Shown here piece after piece: positions 18,752 to 27,515 of a DNA stretch of 64,000 nucleotides. Numbering within the stretch: position 1 is the stretch's first letter; every line of letters starts with the position of its first letter. The translations under genes were made by a program, and so were the position numbers. The DNA comes from Caulobacter sp. Lineage in GTDB: Bacteria; Pseudomonadota; Alphaproteobacteria; Caulobacterales; Caulobacteraceae. The DNA lies in the NCBI GenBank assembly GCA_030683005.1, contig JAUXMY010000012.1, positions 1 to 64,000 on the forward strand, read 5' to 3'. Below the pieces are notes generated by a model. It was not told the origin of the DNA and made no database searches. It was given only the letters and a program-made list of their open reading frames with translations.

Positions 18752-18826
18752 TCCGCGGTAGCTCAGTGGTAGAGCAGCCGGCTGTTAACCGGCTGGTCGT
18801 AGGTTCGAATCCTACCCGCGGAGCCA
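18752..18826 (+). tRNA. tRNA-Asn (GTT)
   Basis: Acceptor TCCGCGG / CCGCGGA, D arm with AGCTCAGTGGT, anticodon GTT at 18784-18786 in loop CTGTTAA, T loop GGTTCGAATCC, and an encoded CCA end (18824-18826). Confidence 0.96.
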
Positions 18827-18836
18827 GGGTTTCCCA

Positions 18837-18857
18837 CGTCACCGCAAGGCGGTGACG
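18837..18857. terminator. Hairpin after tRNA-Asn
   Basis: A perfect 9-base inverted repeat (CGTCACCGC / GCGGTGACG) with loop AAG starts 10 bases after the tRNA. No T run follows, so it is a possible processing or termination signal. It also overlaps the likely ribosome-binding region of the next gene. Confidence 0.45.
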
Positions 18858-19640
18858 ATGGGGCTAGCTGATAGGTACCTGTCGCGGAGGCCATCAGGTG
18901 CACATGACAAGCTCTCCGGCCTGATGAAGCCCTCCGCCGGGCTAGTTGCGATCATGATTGGCTTGGGTGCGCTTACGCTCCTTGCATTCATCCCTGCCGC
19001 CCGATCCGGCGATATTGACGATCTGTTTGAAGTCATGCCCGCTGTAGCCCAGGCAATCGGCGGGCTTATCGCGATATTTGCTACCTACCAGATTGCAGCC
19101 CGCTCCGATGCTCGTGCGAAGAAATTTGAGAGCGACACTGCAGATCGTGAAACTCGATTCGATGATCGCGCAGAAGAACGAGCAATCAAGGCAGAGCGGT
19201 CCGCTGATCGCCGATTGACCAGAGCAGACCGTGCTGCTGAGCGCCGGATCGAAGTGGCGGAACTGCGGACCAAGCTGAACTTGGTCAACATTATACGGGA
19301 TGCACTGAGGACGGGCGTGGCGGCGCTCGACTACGAGATTGAGGAGATCGCGAACGGCGGCATCGCGAGCGAAGATAGAATAGCGTACGAACTCCTCGAA
19401 CAGATCGCCGTGATTGAGGCAGTTTCGCGTGTCACAATCAACGATCCCGACTTGTTGCGCGAGATATTCAGGCTAAAGCGCATCTTGGCCGGTGGCTGCT
19501 CCCTCTCGGACTCCCGTGAAATGCAGCCCTCAAACGCTGAGCAAATCAAGGAGGTGCGCAGAAAGCTTACGGCTTCTGACAAGCGCATCTCCAAGTTCGC
19601 CGTCGCCATCCCCATGACGGGCCAGTTTGATCCAAGGTAA
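18858..19640 (+). CDS. Orphan membrane protein with charged coiled coil, AT-richer than its neighbours
   Basis: Unrecognised, 260 residues from the ATG at 18858; an ATG at 18924 (MKPSAGLVAI) is an alternative start. Two hydrophobic segments are visible, about residues 31-49 (LVAIMIGLGALTLLAFIPAA) and 60-85 (AVAQAIGGLIAIFATYQIAA). They are followed by a highly charged helical stretch rich in Arg, Glu and Asp (DRETRFDDRAEERAIKAERS), which should form a coiled coil. The C-terminal third is soluble. Base composition and codon use are clearly more AT-rich than in flanking genes (for example aaatttgagagc and aacattatacgg), and the gene sits directly after tRNA-Asn. Both suggest acquisition by transfer, but no integrase or att repeat was found. 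Confidence 0.65.
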   Translation: MGLADRYLSRRPSGAHDKLSGLMKPSAGLVAIMIGLGALTLLAFIPAARSGDIDDLFEVMPAVAQAIGGLIAIFATYQIAARSDARAKKFESDTADRETRFDDRAEERAIKAERSADRRLTRADRAAERRIEVAELRTKLNLVNIIRDALRTGVAALDYEIEEIANGGIASEDRIAYELLEQIAVIEAVSRVTINDPDLLREIFRLKRILAGGCSLSDSREMQPSNAEQIKEVRRKLTASDKRISKFAVAIPMTGQFDPR

Positions 19641-19719
19641 GTTTATCGACTTGGCTATGTTGAACTACCGCCAATGAGTTGGCCCATATGCACTTTGCTC
19701 CTTCGCCCCCAGTTCTTCC

Positions 19720-20289
19720 ATGAGCCCATCTTTCACCGTCTTCGACACCGCCATGGGCACCTGCGCCCTCGTATGGGGCAAGGCGGGGATCGTCGGGGCG
19801 TTCCTGCCGGAGGCGGACGAGGGCGCGCTGCGGGCGCGGATCGCGCAGCGGTTCGCCACGGCGCTCGAAGCCCCTCCTCCGCCCGCTGTGGCGCAAGCCG
19901 TGGCCGGGGTCGTCGCCCTGTTGGCCGGGGAGAAGCGTGACCTGACCGACGTTGCGATCGACTTCTCCGCCGCCACGGACTTTCAACGTCACGTCTACGC
20001 CGTGGTCCGCGCCATCCCGCCCGGCCAGACCCTGACCTATGGCGAGGTCGCCGCCCGGATGGGCGAGCCGCGCGAGGCGGCGCGGGCCGTCGGCGAGGCC
20101 ATGGGCCGCAACCCGGTCCCGATCCTCATGCCCTGCCACCGCGTGCTGGGCGCCGGCGGCAAGCCAGGCGGCTTCTCGGCGCCGGGCGGGGTCGAGACCA
20201 AGCTGAAGATGCTTGCGATCGAGGGCGCGAGCGTGGGCGAGACACCGGCGTTGTTCGGGGATCTGCCGCTGGCGGTGCGGCCGCGATGA
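19720..20289 (+). CDS. ogt: Methylated-DNA--protein-cysteine methyltransferase
   Basis: 189 residues with the suicide Cys139 in the motif MPCHRVLGAGG and the helix-turn-helix region LTYGEVAARMGEPREAARAVG before it. The N-terminal domain is short and Ada-like. It transfers the methyl group from O6-methylguanine (or O4-methylthymine) to its own cysteine, repairing alkylated DNA in the cytoplasm. There is no linked ada or alkB. It converges on the SDR gene, with a two-hairpin repeat between them. Confidence 0.93.
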   Translation: MSPSFTVFDTAMGTCALVWGKAGIVGAFLPEADEGALRARIAQRFATALEAPPPPAVAQAVAGVVALLAGEKRDLTDVAIDFSAATDFQRHVYAVVRAIPPGQTLTYGEVAARMGEPREAARAVGEAMGRNPVPILMPCHRVLGAGGKPGGFSAPGGVETKLKMLAIEGASVGETPALFGDLPLAVRPR

Positions 20290-20290
20290 C

Positions 20291-20370
20291 GGGGACATGT
20301 ACCGTCTTCGGTACGTGTCCCCTGCCGCTCGCTGAAGCTGATAGGGACACGCACTGAAGTGCATGTCCCC
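20291..20370. repeat. Two-hairpin palindromic repeat element
   Basis: Hairpin 1 (20291-20322) pairs GGGGACATGTACCG with CGGTACGTGTCCCC around loop TCTT, with one G-T pair. Hairpin 2 (20344-20370) pairs GGGACACGCACT with AGTGCATGTCCC. The whole matches 52401-52480 at 74 of 80 bases by eye. It lies between convergent genes. Confidence 0.85.
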
Positions 20371-20378
20371 GGGCGGGA

Positions 20379-21155
20379 TCAATCCACCGCCACCGTGTAG
20401 TTCAGCGCCAGCCGGCCGCCGTCGGGGTAGATGGTCTGGCCGGTCATGTAGCTCGCGTCGTCGCTGGCCAGGAACACGGCCACGCGGCCGATCTCGCCCG
20501 GCTCGCCGAAGCGCTTGAGCGGCGTGCGGGACAGGACGCCCTTCTTCGCGGCCTCGTCCTTCAGAACGCCCTTGAGGATGTCGGTGGCGATGGTGCCCGG
20601 GCCGATGGCGTTGACGCGGATGCCGTGATCGGCGAGGCCCAGGGCCATGGTCTTGGTCAGCTGGTTCACCGCGCCCTTGGAGGTCACGTAGGGGACCTGC
20701 CCCGGGATCGCCAGCACGGCGTTGATCGAGCTCATGTTGATGATCACGCCCGGCTTGCCGGCGGCGACCAGCGCCTGGGCCACGGCCTGGCCGATCACGA
20801 ACACGGCGCGGACGTTCACCGCCAGCACGGCGTCGAAATCCTCCAGGGTGGTGGTGAGAATATCGCCGGGCTTGAGGATGCCGGCGTTGTTGACCAGCAC
20901 GTCGATGACGCCCAGCGCCTCGCCCGCCTCGGCCACCGCGGCGCGGGCCGCATCGGCGTCAGAGACATCGCAGGCGATGGCGATCGTCCTGCGGCCGGTC
21001 TCGGCGGCGATGGCTTCGGCGGCGATCTTCACCCCGGCGGCGTCGAGGTCGAGCAGCGCCACGTCCGCGCCTTCACGCGCGAATTCCTGGGCGCAGGCCA
21101 GGCCGATGCCGTGGGCGGCGCCGGTAACCAGCGCGCGACGGCCCTTCAGCCGCAT
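20379..21155 (-). CDS. SDR-family oxidoreductase
   Basis: 258 residues with the classical short-chain dehydrogenase pattern: the Rossmann motif VTGAAHGIG near residue 10, DVSDAD, the NNAG motif (VLVNNAGIL), catalytic Ser in NMSSINAV and the YxxxK pair in YVTSKGAVNQLTK, then PGTIATD. The acidic residue after beta-2 (ALLDLDAAG) suggests NAD rather than NADP. The ATG at 21153-21155 overlaps the stop of the glyoxalase-like gene (TGATG), so it is coupled to that gene and probably to kynU. Substrate is unknown. Confidence 0.92.
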   Translation of the reverse strand: MRLKGRRALVTGAAHGIGLACAQEFAREGADVALLDLDAAGVKIAAEAIAAETGRRTIAIACDVSDADAARAAVAEAGEALGVIDVLVNNAGILKPGDILTTTLEDFDAVLAVNVRAVFVIGQAVAQALVAAGKPGVIINMSSINAVLAIPGQVPYVTSKGAVNQLTKTMALGLADHGIRVNAIGPGTIATDILKGVLKDEAAKKGVLSRTPLKRFGEPGEIGRVAVFLASDDASYMTGQTIYPDGGRLALNYTVAVD

Positions 21156-21595
21156 CACCAGGCCCCGACGTTCGGCATCGACGCCCAGGGCTCGGCCGGC
21201 GGCAGGTTCGGGCCCTTCTGCAAGAGCTCGATGGAGATGTTGTCCGGCGAGCGGACGAAGGCCATGTGCCCGTCGCGCGGCGGGCGGTTGATGGTCACCC
21301 CGCCGTCCAGGAGCCGCTGGCAGGTCGCGTAGATGTCGTCCACCGCATAGGCCAGGTGGCCGAAGTTGCGACCGCCCTGGTAGTCCTCGGTATCCCAGTT
21401 GTACGTCAGCTCGACGGTCGGCGCGCGCTTCTCGCGGGCGGCCTCCACGTCGTCCGGCGCGGCCAGGAAGACCAGGGTGAACCGGCCGCCGGCGTTGTCG
21501 AAGCGCGACACCTCGGCCAGACCCAGCTTGTTGACATAGAAGTCCAGCGAGGCGTCGAGGTCCTTCACCCGGACCATGGTGTGCAGGTAGCGCAT
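21155..21595 (-). CDS. Glyoxalase I-like VOC-family protein
   Basis: 146 residues. The four metal ligands of glyoxalase I are recognisable: His in RYLHTMVRV, Glu in VELTYNW, His in NFGHLAYAV and Glu in [10 protein letters not shown]. The family converts the hemithioacetal of methylglyoxal and glutathione to S-lactoylglutathione in the cytoplasm. The match of ligands supports lactoylglutathione lyase activity, but related VOC proteins share them. It lies between kynU (11 bases upstream) and the SDR gene (overlapping stop and start), in one operon. Confidence 0.85.
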   Translation of the reverse strand: MRYLHTMVRVKDLDASLDFYVNKLGLAEVSRFDNAGGRFTLVFLAAPDDVEAAREKRAPTVELTYNWDTEDYQGGRNFGHLAYAVDDIYATCQRLLDGGVTINRPPRDGHMAFVRSPDNISIELLQKGPNLPPAEPWASMPNVGAW

Positions 21596-21606
21596 GCGGA
21601 ACTCCT

Positions 21607-22839
21607 TCAGGTGACCTTGGCGCGGACTTGGTAGGCAGGGTCCACATAGGCCCGCGACGTCACGACTTCCACCAGCAGATCGGCGGCGCGGGCGACCTCG
21701 GCATAGGACAGCGGCAGCGGCGACAGGCCAAAGCGCATCACGTCCGGATCGCGGAAGTCGCCGACCACGCCGCGCGCCATCAGGGCCTGGACGATGGCGT
21801 AGGCGTCGGGGTGGCGGAAGGCGACATGGCCGCCGCGCGTCTGCCCTTCCGCCGGGCTGATCAGCTCCAGCGCGTCGCCCGCGAGGGCCCCGATCCGGTC
21901 GATGAACAGGTCGCCCAGCGCCCGGGCCTTGGCGGCGATGGAGGGCGCGCCGGCGGCGGCGGACAGGGCGACGCCGCCCTCCAGCGCCGAAAGGCTCAGG
22001 ATCGGCGGCGTGCCGCAGGCGAAGCGGGCCACCCCCGGCGCCGGCCGGTAGTCGTCGACAAAGGCGAAGGGGGCGGCATGGCCCATCCAGCCGGACAGCG
22101 GCGAGACCAGCGCCTCCTGATGGCGGCGCGCCACGAACAGGAAGCCCGGCGCGCCCGGCCCGCCGTTCAGATACTTGTAGCCGCAGCCGACGGCGAGGTC
22201 GGCGCCGCAGCCGTTGAGGTCGACCTCGATCACCCCGGCGCTGTGGCTCAGGTCCCAGATCACCAGCGCCCCGACCGCATGGGCGGCCTTCGTCAGCCGG
22301 GCCATGTCGCGCACGGCGGCCGTCTTGTAGTGGACGTGACAGAGGACCAGCACCGCGACGTCTTCGGTCAGGGCCGCCTCGATGGCGCCCGCGTCACGCA
22401 GCTCCAGCCGGCGTTCGCCGCCCAGGGTCCTGACCGCGCCCTCCAGCATGTAGAGGTCGGTCGGGAAGTCGCCGGGCTCGCTCAACACCACCTTGCGGCC
22501 GGGACGGGCCTGCATCGCCGACACCGCCAGCTTGTAGAGGTTCGCCGAGGTGGAATCGGCGACGATGACCTCGCCCGCCTCCGCGCCGACCAGACCGGCG
22601 ATGGTGTCGCCGACGCGATGCGGCAGGCCGATCCAGTCGTGGCTGTTCCAGCCACGCACGAGGCTCTCACCCCACTCCCGGCTGACGACATCGGCCAGAC
22701 GGTCCCGCGTGGCCAGCGGCAGAGGCCCCAGAGAGTTGCCGCAAAGGTAGATCAGACCATCTTGCGAGACGAAGGCGTCGCGGGACCCGGCCAGCGGATC
22801 CCGGGCGTCAAACTGCAACGGATCCGGGGGTGTGGTCAT
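21607..22839 (-). CDS. kynU: Kynureninase
   Basis: 410 residues from the ATG at 22837-22839. PLP-enzyme motifs include [11 protein letters not shown] near the N-terminus, [15 protein letters not shown] (Asp binding the pyridine nitrogen) and the Schiff-base Lys in [16 protein letters not shown], then [17 protein letters not shown]. It cleaves kynurenine or 3-hydroxykynurenine to anthranilate or 3-hydroxyanthranilate plus alanine, in tryptophan degradation or NAD synthesis. No other kyn gene is nearby; the operon partners are a glyoxalase-like and an SDR gene. It is divergent from an RND pump operon. Confidence 0.95.
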   Translation of the reverse strand: MTTPPDPLQFDARDPLAGSRDAFVSQDGLIYLCGNSLGPLPLATRDRLADVVSREWGESLVRGWNSHDWIGLPHRVGDTIAGLVGAEAGEVIVADSTSANLYKLAVSAMQARPGRKVVLSEPGDFPTDLYMLEGAVRTLGGERRLELRDAGAIEAALTEDVAVLVLCHVHYKTAAVRDMARLTKAAHAVGALVIWDLSHSAGVIEVDLNGCGADLAVGCGYKYLNGGPGAPGFLFVARRHQEALVSPLSGWMGHAAPFAFVDDYRPAPGVARFACGTPPILSLSALEGGVALSAAAGAPSIAAKARALGDLFIDRIGALAGDALELISPAEGQTRGGHVAFRHPDAYAIVQALMARGVVGDFRDPDVMRFGLSPLPLSYAEVARAADLLVEVVTSRAYVDPAYQVRAKVT

Positions 22840-22893
22840 GTCTGCCTTATCGGTCGCGCGGGGCGGCGAAACCAGCCCACAAAAACGGAACAT

Positions 22894-22936
22894 TTCCGGA
22901 ATTTCATTTGCGAAGCACACGCGTTTTCAGCATATG
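22894..22936 (+). promoter_or_regulatory. Possible promoter and operator of the second RND operon
   Basis: A TTGCGA (22908-22913) and CATATG (22931-22936) are separated by 17 bases, a sigma-70-like arrangement facing the RND genes. The palindrome TTCCGGAA lies just upstream at 22894-22901. No regulator gene is adjacent, so the operator reading is only a guess. Confidence 0.3.
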
Positions 22937-23019
22937 GACACTGTTCAGATAGGCTCCCGGGGTGGGTTCGCGGACGCGTTTGTGCGCGCCGGATCACGGG
23001 TTGCACTCCGGGGTCGTAG

Positions 23020-24096
23020 ATGAAGATCAAACAATCATACCTGTTCGCCGGCGCCATAGCCGGGATTGTCGTCCTGTTCTTTGTCGTCGGCGGGATCGTC
23101 ACGTCGATCAACGCCGAGGACAAGAAGACGGCCGCCGCCGCGGCCGGGCCCGAGAAGATCGCCGATCCGCTGGTCCAGGTCTCGACCGTCCCGCAGGCCA
23201 TGCACCCCTACATGGTGTCGGTGCGCGGCCGCACCGAGGCCAATCGCACCGTGATCGTCCGCGCAGAGACCGCCGGCCCCGTCGCCGCGACGCCGGCCCG
23301 CGAGGGCGCGTTCGTGTCGCGCGGCGCCGTTCTGTGCCGCATCTCCACCGACGCCCGCCAGGCCAGCCTCGACCAGGCCCGCGCCCTGCTGCGCACCCGC
23401 CAGCTCGAGAAGGAAGCTTCAGACCGCCTGGCTGAGCAGGGCTACCGGTCGCAGACCCAGGTCCTGCAGGCCCAGGCCAACCTTGACGGCGCCATGGCCC
23501 AGGTTCGCCAGGCCGAGGTTCTGCTCGACCAGGTCAACATCCGCGCGCCGTTCAGCGGCGTGTTTGACCGCCGCGACGCCGAGGTCGGAACCTACCTGGC
23601 GCCGGGCGGCGCCTGCGGCACCATGATCCAGCTCGACCCGATGGTCATCGTCACCGATGTCGCCGAGCGCGACGTCGGCCGCATCCGCGTCGGCGCCACG
23701 GCGACCGCCACCCTCGTCTCCGGCGAGGTCCTGTCCGGCCGGGTACGGCTGGTGGCCCGGGACGCCGATCCGGCCACCCGCACCTACCGGATCGAGATCG
23801 AGGCCCCCAACCCCGGGGGCCGGGCCCGCTCCGGCCTGTCGGCGGAGGTGAGGATCAACACCGGGTCCGGCCCGGCGCATCTGGTGCCGACCACGGCGCT
23901 GGTGCTCGACTCCGCCGGCCGCCAGGGCGTCCGCTACGTTATCGCCGGCGACAAGGTGGCGTTCGCCGCCGTCACGGTGCTGGACGAGACGGCCGAAGGG
24001 ATCTGGATTACCGGCCTGAGCGGCGACGCGCGCGTCATCACCGCCGGCCAGTCCTATGTGTCCGAAGGCCAGAAGGTTCGCATCCCGGCGAAGTAG
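23020..24096 (+). CDS. RND efflux periplasmic adaptor
   Basis: 358 residues. The N-terminus has a membrane segment (YLFAGAIAGIVVLFFVVGGIV) without a clear cleavage site, so it is probably an inner-membrane-anchored adaptor. The lipoyl halves are seen as RTEANRTVIVRAETAGPV and VNIRAPFSGVFDRRDAEVGT, flanking a short helical hairpin (LEKEASDRLAEQGYRSQTQ). The beta-barrel follows, ending VITAGQSYVSEGQKVRIPA. It is 27 bases upstream of the permease gene on the same strand. Together they would work with a TolC-type channel. Confidence 0.92.
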   Translation: MKIKQSYLFAGAIAGIVVLFFVVGGIVTSINAEDKKTAAAAAGPEKIADPLVQVSTVPQAMHPYMVSVRGRTEANRTVIVRAETAGPVAATPAREGAFVSRGAVLCRISTDARQASLDQARALLRTRQLEKEASDRLAEQGYRSQTQVLQAQANLDGAMAQVRQAEVLLDQVNIRAPFSGVFDRRDAEVGTYLAPGGACGTMIQLDPMVIVTDVAERDVGRIRVGATATATLVSGEVLSGRVRLVARDADPATRTYRIEIEAPNPGGRARSGLSAEVRINTGSGPAHLVPTTALVLDSAGRQGVRYVIAGDKVAFAAVTVLDETAEGIWITGLSGDARVITAGQSYVSEGQKVRIPAK

Positions 24097-24123
24097 CCGG
24101 AGCGTGTTGGGAGAAGCGAACAG

Positions 24124-27100
24124 ATGAGCGACGACCTTCACGACGGCCCCGCCAAGCGCGGGCTGATGGACGGCCTGATCGACGGCGCCATCGTGCGGCG
24201 GAAGGTCGTGCTCGGCATCGCCGCCATCGCCACCTTTTTCGGCCTGATCACCTATCTGAACCTGCCGCGCGAGTCCGAGCCGGACATCACCGTGCCGTTC
24301 GTGATGATCCAGGTGCCCTACCCCGGGGTGTCGCCCGAGGACTCCGAACGCCTGCTCGTGCGGCCGCTGGAGCGCGAACTGCAGTCCCTCGAGGGGCTGA
24401 AGGAGATGAACGGCGTCGCGATGCAGAACGCGGCGATGATCTATCTCGAGTTCGAAGTGAACTTCAACAAAGACAAGGTGTTGCAGGACGTTCGCGCCAA
24501 AGTCGACATGGCCCGCGGCCGCTTCCCGCCCGACGCCGAGGAGCCGTTCATCCAGGAGGCCAATGTCAGCGACGATCCCTTCATCGGGATCATGCTGTTC
24601 GGCCCGGCCCCCGAGCGGACGCTCTACCAGACCGCCCGCGAGCTGCAGGATCGCTATGAGGCCCTGCCCGGCGTGCTGCGCACCGACCTGAGCGGCGGCC
24701 GCGAAGAGTTCATGGAAGTGACCATTGATCCGGCCCGGATGGAGGCGGCCAACGTCACCGCGCCGGAGCTGGCCCAGGTCATCGGCCGCAACAACCAGCT
24801 GGTCCCGGCCGGCAACCTGCAGACCGACCAGGGCAAGTTCGCGGTCAAGGTGCCGGGCGTGGTCGAGAATCCGGCCGACATCCTGGCGCTGCCGATCAAG
24901 CGCAACGGCGACCGGCTGATCACCATCGGCGATATCGGCGAGGTCCGTCGGACCTTCAAGGAGCCGAACCGGATCTCGCGTTTCAATGGCCAGCCGGCCT
25001 TCTCGATCGACGTGGTCAAGCGATCGGGCGCCAATATCCTCGACTCGGTGACCGAGGTCCGCAAGATCACGGCAGAGGAGCAGGCGCGCTGGAAGGCGAT
25101 CGGTCTGGAGACCATCCAGGTCGACTACACCTTTGACAGCAGCGAGTTCATCGAGCGCAGCCTGACCATCCTGGAGAGCGGGCTGATCATCGCGACGATC
25201 CTGGTGATGATCATCATCGTCGCCAGCCTGGGCGTGCGTCAGGGCCTGATGGTCGGCATGTCGATCCCGATCTGCTTCATGATCGGATTCCTGCTGCTCA
25301 AGGCGTTCGGGCTGACGCTGAACCAGATGGTGATGTTCGGCCTGGTGCTGGCCGTCGGGATTCTGGTCGACGGTGGCATCGTCGTGGTCGAGTACGCCGA
25401 CCGGAAGATGGCCGAGGGCATGGATCGGCAGAAGGCCTTCGCCGCCGCCGGCAAGCGCATGTTCTGGCCGGTGGTGAACGGCACCCTGACGACGCTCTGC
25501 GCCTTCATCCCGTTCCTGTTCTGGAACTCGATCCCCGGGAAGTTCATGAGCTTCCTGCCGATCACCCTCATGATGGTGCTCAGCGCCTCGATCTTCGTGG
25601 CGCTGATCTTCACACCGGCGCTCGGCTCGGTGTTCGGCCGCAAGGCCGGCGTTGACGAGGAGCATCTGGCCGAGATCGAGAAGTCCGAACGGGGCGACCC
25701 GCGCGAGATGAATGGCTTCATGGGCTGGTACGCCCGCTCCCTGTGGGCGGCGGGACATCACCCGATCCGCGTCACCGTGGGCGCGCTGGTCATCATCATC
25801 GCGATCATCTTCGGCTTCGGATCCAAGCAGCACCGCACAGAATTCTTCCTCGACCAGGATCCCGAATTCGTCACCGTCTGGGTCAAGGCGCGGGGCAACC
25901 TGGCCGCCCCGGCCGCCGACCTGCTGGTCCAGCGCGTCGAGGAACGCCTGCAGGGCGTCAAGGGCATCGACAGCATCTATGTCAGCTCCGGCCGCTTCAC
26001 CGGCGGCGGCGGTTTCAACTCCCCGCCCAGCGACTCCGTCGGCCGCATCTCCGTCGACTTCCTCGACTTCGAGGAACGCAAGGACCTGGGCCTGCGCGGC
26101 AAGGACATCGAAGCGGAGATCCGCAAGCGCGTCGCCGACGTTCCCGGCGTCCTGGTCGAGGTGCGCCTGCCGCAGAACGGCCCGCCCCAGGGCAAGGACA
26201 TCCAGGTCGAACTGCGCGGATCCAGTCCGGACGCGCTCGAGGCGGCGGCCGACATGATCCGGGCCCGCATGGCCGGCGATTCGCAGTTGATCGAACTCGA
26301 AGACAATCGCGCTTCCCCGGGCATCGAGTGGAACGTCAGCGTCGACCGGGAGGCCGCCGGCCGCTACGGCGTCGACGTGCTCACCGTCGGGCAGGCGATC
26401 CAGTTCGTGACCGACGGCGTGCTGGTGGGTCGCTTCCGTCCCGACGACGCCGAGGACGAGCTCGACATCCGCCTGCGCTTCACGCCGGAAAGCCGCAACC
26501 TCGCCGCCTTCCAGAACCTGAAGATCAGCACGCCCATGGGTGCCGTGCCGGCCAGCTATCTGATCAAGCAGACGCCTGGCCAGCAGGTCACCGCGATCCA
26601 GCGTCGCGACGGGCAGCGTCTGGTGGTCATCCAGGCCAACGCCGCCCCGGGCGTTGCCGCAAACCTGAAGATCACCGAGATGCGGCAGTGGCTGGAGAAG
26701 GCCCCGCTCGACGCGTCGGTCCGCTGGAAATTCACCGGCGCCGACGAGGAAGGCGCGGAGGCGGCGGTCTTCTTCATGACCGCCATGGCCGCCGCCCTGT
26801 TCATGATGGGCATTATCCTGCTGTGGCAGTTCAACAGCTTCTACGGGATCTTCGTGACCCTCTCGGCCGTGATCCTGTCGACCGTCGGCGTGCTGCTGGG
26901 GATCGTCGTCAACCTGCTCGGCACCTTCGAGTACATATCGGTGCTGATGGTGGGGACCGGGATCGTCGCGCTGGCCGGGGTCGTGGTCGGCCACAACATC
27001 GTGCTGGTCGACACCTTCTACCAGCTGCGGCGACAGGGTTATGCAGCCGACGAGGCCGCCATGCGCGCCGCTGTCCAGCGCTTCCGGCCGGTCATGCTGA

Positions 27101-27429
27101 CCACGGTGGTGACGGTCATCGGCCTGCTGCCGCTCATGTTCCAGCTGCACCCCAACTTCCGCGGGGCGCACATGGAGTACAAGGCGCCGGGCTCGGAATG
27201 GTGGGTGCAACTGTCGGGCTCGGTGGTCTGGGGCCTCAGCTTCGCGACCGTACTGACGCTGTTCATCACCCCGGCCGCGTTGGCCGCGCCCGGCACCCTC
27301 GCCCGCCGGTTTGGCAACATCTACGCCCTGCTCCGCCACGGTCAGCGCTGGGAGGACCGCCGCCGCCACGGCGACGCGGTGCGCCGGACAGACGACGTGG
27401 ACGCGCCGCTGCCGAGGGCGGCGGAGTAA
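24124..27429 (+). CDS. RND efflux permease with altered proton-relay residues
   Basis: A 1101-residue RND pump, somewhat longer than AcrB because of N- and C-terminal extensions. The family layout is clear: TM1 RRKVVLGIAAIATFFG, two large periplasmic domains, and two sets of membrane helices. In TM4 the usual Asp-Asp pair reads VGILVDGGIVVVEYADR, so only the first Asp remains. In TM10 the usual AAKNGILIVEF reads VVVGHNIVLVDTF, with His at or next to the Lys position. These changes point to a separate RND subfamily with a different proton path, or to different energetics. Substrate is unknown. It is cotranscribed with the adaptor gene and converges on an ABC exporter gene. Confidence 0.92.
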   Translation: MSDDLHDGPAKRGLMDGLIDGAIVRRKVVLGIAAIATFFGLITYLNLPRESEPDITVPFVMIQVPYPGVSPEDSERLLVRPLERELQSLEGLKEMNGVAMQNAAMIYLEFEVNFNKDKVLQDVRAKVDMARGRFPPDAEEPFIQEANVSDDPFIGIMLFGPAPERTLYQTARELQDRYEALPGVLRTDLSGGREEFMEVTIDPARMEAANVTAPELAQVIGRNNQLVPAGNLQTDQGKFAVKVPGVVENPADILALPIKRNGDRLITIGDIGEVRRTFKEPNRISRFNGQPAFSIDVVKRSGANILDSVTEVRKITAEEQARWKAIGLETIQVDYTFDSSEFIERSLTILESGLIIATILVMIIIVASLGVRQGLMVGMSIPICFMIGFLLLKAFGLTLNQMVMFGLVLAVGILVDGGIVVVEYADRKMAEGMDRQKAFAAAGKRMFWPVVNGTLTTLCAFIPFLFWNSIPGKFMSFLPITLMMVLSASIFVALIFTPALGSVFGRKAGVDEEHLAEIEKSERGDPREMNGFMGWYARSLWAAGHHPIRVTVGALVIIIAIIFGFGSKQHRTEFFLDQDPEFVTVWVKARGNLAAPAADLLVQRVEERLQGVKGIDSIYVSSGRFTGGGGFNSPPSDSVGRISVDFLDFEERKDLGLRGKDIEAEIRKRVADVPGVLVEVRLPQNGPPQGKDIQVELRGSSPDALEAAADMIRARMAGDSQLIELEDNRASPGIEWNVSVDREAAGRYGVDVLTVGQAIQFVTDGVLVGRFRPDDAEDELDIRLRFTPESRNLAAFQNLKISTPMGAVPASYLIKQTPGQQVTAIQRRDGQRLVVIQANAAPGVAANLKITEMRQWLEKAPLDASVRWKFTGADEEGAEAAVFFMTAMAAALFMMGIILLWQFNSFYGIFVTLSAVILSTVGVLLGIVVNLLGTFEYISVLMVGTGIVALAGVVVGHNIVLVDTFYQLRRQGYAADEAAMRAAVQRFRPVMLTTVVTVIGLLPLMFQLHPNFRGAHMEYKAPGSEWWVQLSGSVVWGLSFATVLTLFITPAALAAPGTLARRFGNIYALLRHGQRWEDRRRHGDAVRRTDDVDAPLPRAAE

Positions 27430-27436
27430 GTCGCTC

Positions 27437-27511
27437 GGGGACATGCACTTCAGTGCGTGTCCCCCGCCGCTTCAAGCCGCCGGGACAGGGCCGAAGACGG
27501 GACTTGTCCCC
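27437..27511. repeat. Two-hairpin palindromic repeat element, inverted copy
   Basis: Read on the minus strand this matches the 20.3 and 52.4 kb elements. Hairpin 27437-27464 (GGGGACATGCACT / AGTGCGTGTCCCC) corresponds to their second hairpin and 27482-27510 to their first, the latter more diverged. It lies between convergent genes. Confidence 0.8.
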
Positions 27512-27515
27512 GGCC

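Noticed and set aside
23419..27444. Long antisense open frame of about 1340 codons on the minus strand
   Set aside because: It lies fully opposite the RND adaptor and permease genes. It has no domain pattern and is rich in His, Gln, Gly and Asp, as GC-rich shadow frames are.
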